Positions 58,585 through 64,000 of a DNA stretch of 64,000 nt are shown here, in pieces. A model generated the notes under the pieces. It ran no database searches. It was not told the DNA's origin and was given only the letters and a program-made list of their open reading frames with translations. Each line of letters begins with the position of its first letter. Within the stretch, counting starts at the first letter, position 1. Origin of the DNA: Aaosphaeria pasadenensis. Taxonomy: Eukaryota; Ascomycota; Dothideomycetes; Pleosporales. Location: assembly GCA_022813625.1 (NCBI GenBank), contig JAKLMB010000014.1, forward strand, positions 390,845 through 454,844. Direction: 5' to 3'. The position numbers and the translations under genes were made by a program.

Positions 58585-61500
58585 TCAATGCTCGGCTTGG
58601 CGATCATCTTGTGGCCAAGAGGCAACATCCAAACCAGAGGTATCACTCGCCCACCAGGCCGATCCGCTATTCATAGATAGCTATTTCAGGAGAGTTAACG
58701 TTGTAATCAAAATGAACTTGGAAGATTCTTACATTTGGTTGATCCTGAAGATTACCAAAGATATCCTGTAAAAGCATAGGATCCCAGAATTCGTGCAACT
58801 GAACCCTGTTAGATCTGAATTTGAGAAGTGTTTCCCTGCCAATCTTACTAGATCGTCCGTCGAGTGGACAATTGCCGCAGGGTTTGCGGAACCAAGCAGT
58901 GTCTCCGTTGCTCTCATCTGACCTGGCGGGCCCCTTGGTTCGCTTTGATCTGATGTATGATGTCGGTTCAAGCTATTGACGGCATTTGGTGTCGATGGGA
59001 GATGAATTGTTTTGACTGAGGGACTTTCCTGGCCCGCCCGCTCAATTAGCCTCGTCCGCCAACCAAGCAATTCCACATCCTCATTATCATCGACATCTCC
59101 ATCACCTCTTCGCTGATTTTCGTCATGATTCGACTGGACTGCAGCTACCTGCGACGATGAAGCCATCTTCGACGATGCGCGGGCACGCAGTTTAGTAAGC
59201 CACTCAAGATTGCGGTTATAGCGTGGCGAGCCAGCACCATGTTGGATGAGAGAAGTGAAAAGATCAACAGCTGCGTCGATCTGCGAAAGCACGAATGCCG
59301 ACATGGCGTTTGTCGGATCCCGTAGCAAAAGTGTTCCTAAGCATAAGGCGGAACCAAATACGTGATACTGGAACTCTGTGTCAGAACCAAGGACCACATG
59401 GAGCAGATTTCACCTACCCAAAGATTCCATTGTCTAAGGCTAACAGCTGGAAACCTTTTGTGTATATCCATTACAAGTGATATGATCATCTATAAAAGTC
59501 AAGATATGATTCGCGCGTTGAGAGACGATTATACTTACTGCACAACGTTCAATAACGGTAAGAAATGAAGGCGCATAAATGGATCTGGAGCCATCGCCTT
59601 CCTCGTCGTAAAGTGCTTTCGCGTAGTAAGGGCGATGCAAGTTCATAAAAGTTTCGGAAATATTTATAGCAAGGTTCATTTGCTAAGCTAAGTTAGCTTG
59701 TTCGGTAGTTCACCTCCCATCGACAATCTCACCTGGAATGAGTGAGCCATTGACCTCAGTGAAGGTTCGGGAGACGCTTCGATGGCAGCTGCTAGTTGAG
59801 GATATCGAGAGGGCATAGCTAAATATGCTGCGCGACTACGGAGGGAGAAGGGAAGACTGCGCTCGAATTCGCAACTAGAACCAATCATCAAAAGTGTGAT
59901 CCAGCCTTAGCCGCTATAGTACTTACAGTCTTGAATCCAGGTCGAGCACGTCTGAATAAGGCGGTTTGCGCACTTTCATTGCCATATTAAGGATCCTGGT
60001 TAGGTGTAAGTGATAGAAGCCCCAAATTCTGAATCAAGACTTACTCAGCTGAATGTTGAGATAGCTCGAACCGATGAAGATAATAACTTTTCTCTCCACT
60101 CGAGTTAAGAGGTTCAGATGGAAATGCCGTATCGCAATGCTCGGGGTTGATGGCACATCTAATATATTTTAGTAACGATAAAATCAGCAGAAAGAGCGGA
60201 CGAACGGTCTTGAAAAACAATGCGCCTGGAAAGTATCAGCTGCATTACACTCCCAAAAAACCTTCCGCCGTTCTTCTACCACATCCTCTGGTAGATTCCA
60301 GCGCGCACCGTCGCGGTGCATACCCATCTGAAGGAAACCTTTAGAAACCAATCCTAATTTTCTTGGACGATACTCACTGCCTGAATCAAACGCATAACGA
60401 GGCCCCAAAGTGGCCAGGCAATGTCCCCACGCCTCCCTTTATCCAATTGCCTACCGATGAGTTAGAAGATGTCAAAAAAGTGGAGTATTGTGCCCCACAG
60501 GTGCCAGTGAGCCATCAAATGCTGGAACAAATTAGAGATAGTGTTAATGTACGAAGCTGAGTACTCGCCAGCGTTTGAAGCCCAGCAACTGTGTTGTTGG
60601 ACAAGAAGTTTCCCTTCACCAATGCCTGTTCCGAGAGATGCAACCATTCATCGGCTGACAGATCATTGATGGGCATTTCGATATTGAACCTAGTTCCCTG
60701 GGCCATGATTATGAACACAAGCGCGATTTCTTGAGGGTCAACCGGTGGAATTACAGCGCTTCCACTTGCAAGCGAATATACTCGCTCAAAGGTCTTTTCG
60801 AATCGATCTTTGGGTGCTACGTCATGACTGAACTGGTCAGCGAGTTGAGACGAATATCATTTTCGCATGAAACTTACTGCCAGGCACAGTAACGATAATA
60901 TGCTTCGGCCAAGGTCCAGGCTTCATCCTTTGGAGGCAAGCGTGAGAGCACATCATGAGTGCTGATATACGCAGTCGAGGCATGAAATGGAAAGGCCGAT
61001 AGCCCTATCCCACCGGGCTGTGGATGGACTGAAACTTCAGGGACGACTGGAGAAGGAGCTCGCGTATTTAGTGGGCTATCATGAATATCTTGAGTCTCCG
61101 ACTAGGTTACAATTAGAGGTTGCAGGGCGAGACAGATAATACAACGTACGTCTTTCAGCCATTCGCTACCAGCGGTAGGGCCAAGATACTTTGATCTCCC
61201 CCCTTTGCTCAGCATTAGGGTGCCATGAGAGCCGTCTTGCTCATCATCGACAGATTGCTGGCCAGGGTGACTGGATCCACTTGCTCCCGTCGGAATACTG
61301 TAGACGTAGGTATGCACCGGCGGTGATATCTGTGAAGGCTGTTCCTGTCCATTGTACGGTTCGAGTGCGCGGGACAGAAGGTTTGAAGAACCATGGTTGT
61401 CCCGGTCATTGTGACAAAGTGGCACTGGTGTTAAAGATTGACCTCCTGATGATTCTGCGGGATGTAACAGCTGTTGCTGCGAGTCTTGGTTTGAATGTGA

Positions 61501-61967
61501 TTCAGCTAGCATTTCAGTGTTACGGGAACGGTCTTCCAATGCTGTTGGTAATGAACTATCCCCTGTGCCATGCTGTCGTCTGGACTGTGGGTCTGAGCCT
61601 CGACTATACGCCCAATTAGCTCCATCATACCTTCAATCGGGGAAAAACAGACAAAGGTGCCCTCCGGTCAGTCGCAACCCTATTGCACATTTCCGATCGA
61701 TTCCTGCGAACGCAATTTGAACAGGGCACTGTCCAATACAATCAGCTGATATGTGGTTACGCAATGGGCTTACAAACCCTGTCGATCGCATTTCATTTTT
61801 AGTCTGCGACATTCTGGATGATGTGAATAAACTTCTCTGGAGTTAATTACTATTGAAACCTCACCATCGCAGCTATAGCAAGGCCTTTGCTTCCTTTGCT
61901 TCTTGCGGGGTCTTGGGGATGGGTTCCTCGCGTCATCGTCGTTGCTACGCTCATCCGGTACGGCCAT
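58585..61967 (-). CDS. Zn2Cys6 fungal transcription factor, probable cluster regulator
   Basis: 864 residues from 17 exons: 61967-61865, 61813-61778, 61728-61631, 61584-61150, 61101-60878, 60827-60569, 60521-60499, 60450-60378, 60327-60206, 60158-60045, 59995-59927, 59874-59733, 59682-59539, 59489-59418, 59367-58849, 58798-58733, 58680-58585. The binuclear cluster is split over the first three exons and reads CX2CX6CX5CX2CX8C with a preceding basic arm (RPRKKQRKQR). The fungal-specific factor domain follows (about 240-640): LPPKDEAWTLAEAYYRY, MAHWHLQLDKGRRGD, MGMHRDGARWNLPEDVVEER, CNAADTFQAHCFSR. The intron after 60569 appears to use GC-AG (GCGAGT donor). The gene lies inside the cluster, and GTCCGA sites lie upstream at 62129, 62717 and 62729, so it may regulate itself. 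Confidence 0.9.
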
Positions 61968-63023
61968 GTCCGGTGGACTCCTCTACTCGATATTGGCCTT
62001 GCTTATGCGTTTAAGACGGGCCTTGCGCGTACGCATGAGCGCAACAGTGGAGGTATGGCAGCTTGTAATGGTATACCCAAATGCGCCTTCCACAAGAGAG
62101 GTTGCGTTCACCATCGGAGATAATTCATGTCCGATGGACGCTAGGCCAATTTAATCCGATCAGTAATCCTTGGATCGACTACTGGCCAGCCAACAAAGGC
62201 CGGCATTCAGAGAAACTCGGCAAAACTCAGCACCTGTATTGAATACCTTCGATCCACCCGACAGCGTGAGAGTGAATGGTGGTAATGGTGATGGACTTTT
62301 CTGTAACCTCCTCGCACTATATTACCGACTAGAAGTGAACTGCCAAAGTCAAAATGAAATCCATGTTGTCTCGAACATCGTGTGCCTTGAAATTGTAACG
62401 AGCAATGGAAACTACCAGCTAAGCACAACTGTATGGAATATTCTTCCTTCCAACCCTTGATAGGAAGATCTCAACCAACATGTTTTCCTTTCCTTCCTAA
62501 GTCGAGCCTCGAACTAAAAGGGGCTTCCTATCAGTCCATAGGTCACAATCTAATCACAATCTAAGAGAACGAGGGCTTCATCTGTGTGTGATTTTTCCTC
62601 TCCCTGTTTTAAATGGTTTCCATGATTCCCATGCCGGGTCAAATACTTTTTTTTCAATGGGTAGGTAGGTGAGCAAGAAGCATGTGAAAGAGTGGCATAG
62701 ATAAAGCCGACCTGGGGTCCGACTATCGGTCCGATTACGGATACCCATAAAAATGCGGCACATCAAAGCGGCCTAGGGCAACTTTAAATGCAGAAAAACA
62801 TGTAGCAGATCACGAGAAATCACAGAACAATCGCTTTATCGACACGACCTTGCACTGATGGTGACCATGGAGGTGACAATCAGCTAGCATCACCTTAGAT
62901 CCAGACAGATGCGACAATAAAATCTCATAAAAAAGTAGAACATTTGAAATCGGCTTCCGTGTAGATCTAAGATATCAAATATATGTTAGATTTGTTAACA
63001 GGTCTATCAAAGCTTGCGACTGA
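61968..63023. promoter_or_regulatory. regulator promoter and P450 3' flank with GTCCGA sites
   Basis: ATGTCCGA at 62127-62134, and GTCCGA at 62717-62722 and 62729-62734 (12 bp apart, same direction). The rest, including small open frames at 61887-62460, shows no supported gene. Confidence 0.5.
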
Positions 63024-64000
63024 TTAATTTGCCTCTTCCTTCATCCGCATCTCGATCCGCGAGGTAGGCCAGGGAAGCATACTTGACCGCCAACTGAACG
63101 TCCGGCGCTCATCGGGGTTTCGCAGCCTGACATCATAGTTCGTTATAATCTCTGTGAGTACAATCTTGAGGATGAACGCAGCGTAGAACCTCCCAGGGCT
63201 ATATTCTGTGAGTCGGCTAATCATATCTAATGTGTGGCGTAGAGGATGACATACCAAGCTTGTTTCCCAAGTCCCCAAATGGGATATGCAGGATCGAGAT
63301 CCGTGAAATTGGCTGCTCTCTTAGTAGATGCTTCGAGCTGCTGCTCGAGAAAGCGGTATCCGTTGAATGATTCCGGCTTGGAGTAGATCGTGGGATCTCG
63401 CATGAGCGCGCGTTGCGGAACACAGACCCAGTCGTCCTTGGCCACTTTCGTGCCATCTTGGAAGGTATAGTCGTTCATTGCTTTGCGTCGAAGGGAGACT
63501 GTGGCGCAGTGACGGTTAGTGATAAATAATAAACGGTGGTATAGAGCGATGCTCACTTGTCTCTGAGGTGGTCATTCGCGCGGACTCCTTCAGGAAACTG
63601 TCTAGGAGGGGGAGTTTGTTGATTTGTAGAGATCCGTAGTCATTTATGTTTGATTGGATTTCTTCGTACAATGCTTTTTGGTACTCCGGATATTTACACA
63701 GATCAATGAGGGCATAAAAAAGAGTCTGGCTCTGTGGTTAACAAGGTGAGGACAGAGAGAGTTGGCTCGATATTACAATTGCAGGTTGATGCACACCAGC
63801 AAACCAAAGTGCGAGAGTTTGTCGCACCATATTGGGTACACGGTTGGCTATACCTTCTGGGTAGAGGTGGATTATGTGTTCAATGTAGTCGCGCTGAGAG
63901 GACTCAAGTTAGTATGGCTATAGAAAAATGGGCAACATCAACCTACAGGGCGCAGAGAAGTATTGGAAAAGGCCTCGATTCGCTCCTTGACCATGGGAAT
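63024..64000 (-). CDS. cytochrome P450, C-terminal part (5' end beyond window)
   Basis: Heme-thiolate monooxygenase, partial. Readable exons from the 3' end: 63198-63024, 63557-back to 63731 and 63498-63255, with more upstream. I-helix WFAGVHQPA, K-helix FLKESARM (ExxR), and the heme loop WGLGKQACPGRFYAAF rebuilt across the last intron, with its Cys ligand. C-terminus ends MRMKEEAN. Introns are phase-consistent. It is probably membrane-bound, as in other fungal P450s, though the N-terminal anchor is outside. It probably belongs to the cluster. Confidence 0.9.

Noticed and set aside
1..64000. CRISPR arrays, rRNA, bacterial operons, intact transposons
   Set aside because: None seen. The tandem arrays lack spacers, and no transposase or reverse-transcriptase motifs were found.
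48387..64000. Classical secondary-metabolite cluster
   Set aside because: No polyketide synthase, NRPS, terpene cyclase or dimethylallyl transferase core in view, though one could lie beyond 64000.

Overview
The window reads as nuclear DNA of a filamentous ascomycete (Pezizomycotina). Genes lie on both strands, and introns are short (about 45-95 nt) with GTAAGT-like donors, CTAAC-type branch points and CAG/TAG acceptors. Families typical of the group are present: an APSES-ankyrin factor, a Zn2Cys6 factor, a Spo7-type protein and many MFS sugar transporters. I rebuilt each multi-exon gene by hand. In every accepted model the exon lengths sum to a whole number of codons, and conserved motifs are restored across the junctions.

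Layout. 1-3862: a 9-bp minisatellite, then no gene I can support. 3863-8623: a divergent pair, a sugar transporter (-) and an intracellular GH51 arabinofuranosidase (+), probably an arabinose-use module. 10129-26224: mostly housekeeping or singleton genes, namely a disordered hypothetical protein, a Spo7-like Nem1 partner, a CLD1-like mitochondrial alpha/beta hydrolase, a secreted M6 metalloprotease, a J-domain protein and an aldehyde dehydrogenase. 27854-39998: a more accessory stretch with two diverged paralogues of an uncharacterised basic-tailed family, an FHA-like/Ser-Thr kinase between them, a GH5 exo-beta-1,3-glucanase and a second sugar transporter. 41122-46106: an Mbp1-type APSES factor, a LYR/Cup1-like protein and a GNAT acetyltransferase. 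46480-47748: a strong-looking promoter followed by an orphan or decayed coding region.

48387-64000 looks like a catabolic or biosynthetic gene cluster: alpha-glucoside-type MFS transporter, seven-bladed lactonase, aldo/keto reductase, flavin monooxygenase with an NTF2-like N-terminus, Gfo/Idh/MocA dehydrogenase, a 17-exon Zn2Cys6 transcription factor, and a cytochrome P450 that runs off the right edge. A GTCCGA-cored motif, often as ATATGTCCGA or AATAAGTCCGA and twice as a divergent pair, recurs in the control regions of this block. That suggests a regulon driven by the local Zn2Cys6 factor. The substrate is not readable from sequence, but uptake, oxidation, lactone opening and carbonyl reduction fit oxidative processing of a sugar or glycoside.

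Other points of note: a TGA that interrupts an otherwise intact zinc-ribbon reading frame behind the J-domain gene, a 576-bp ATG-free stretch upstream of the CLD1-like gene that encodes a presequence-like extension, and a probable GC-AG intron in the cluster regulator.
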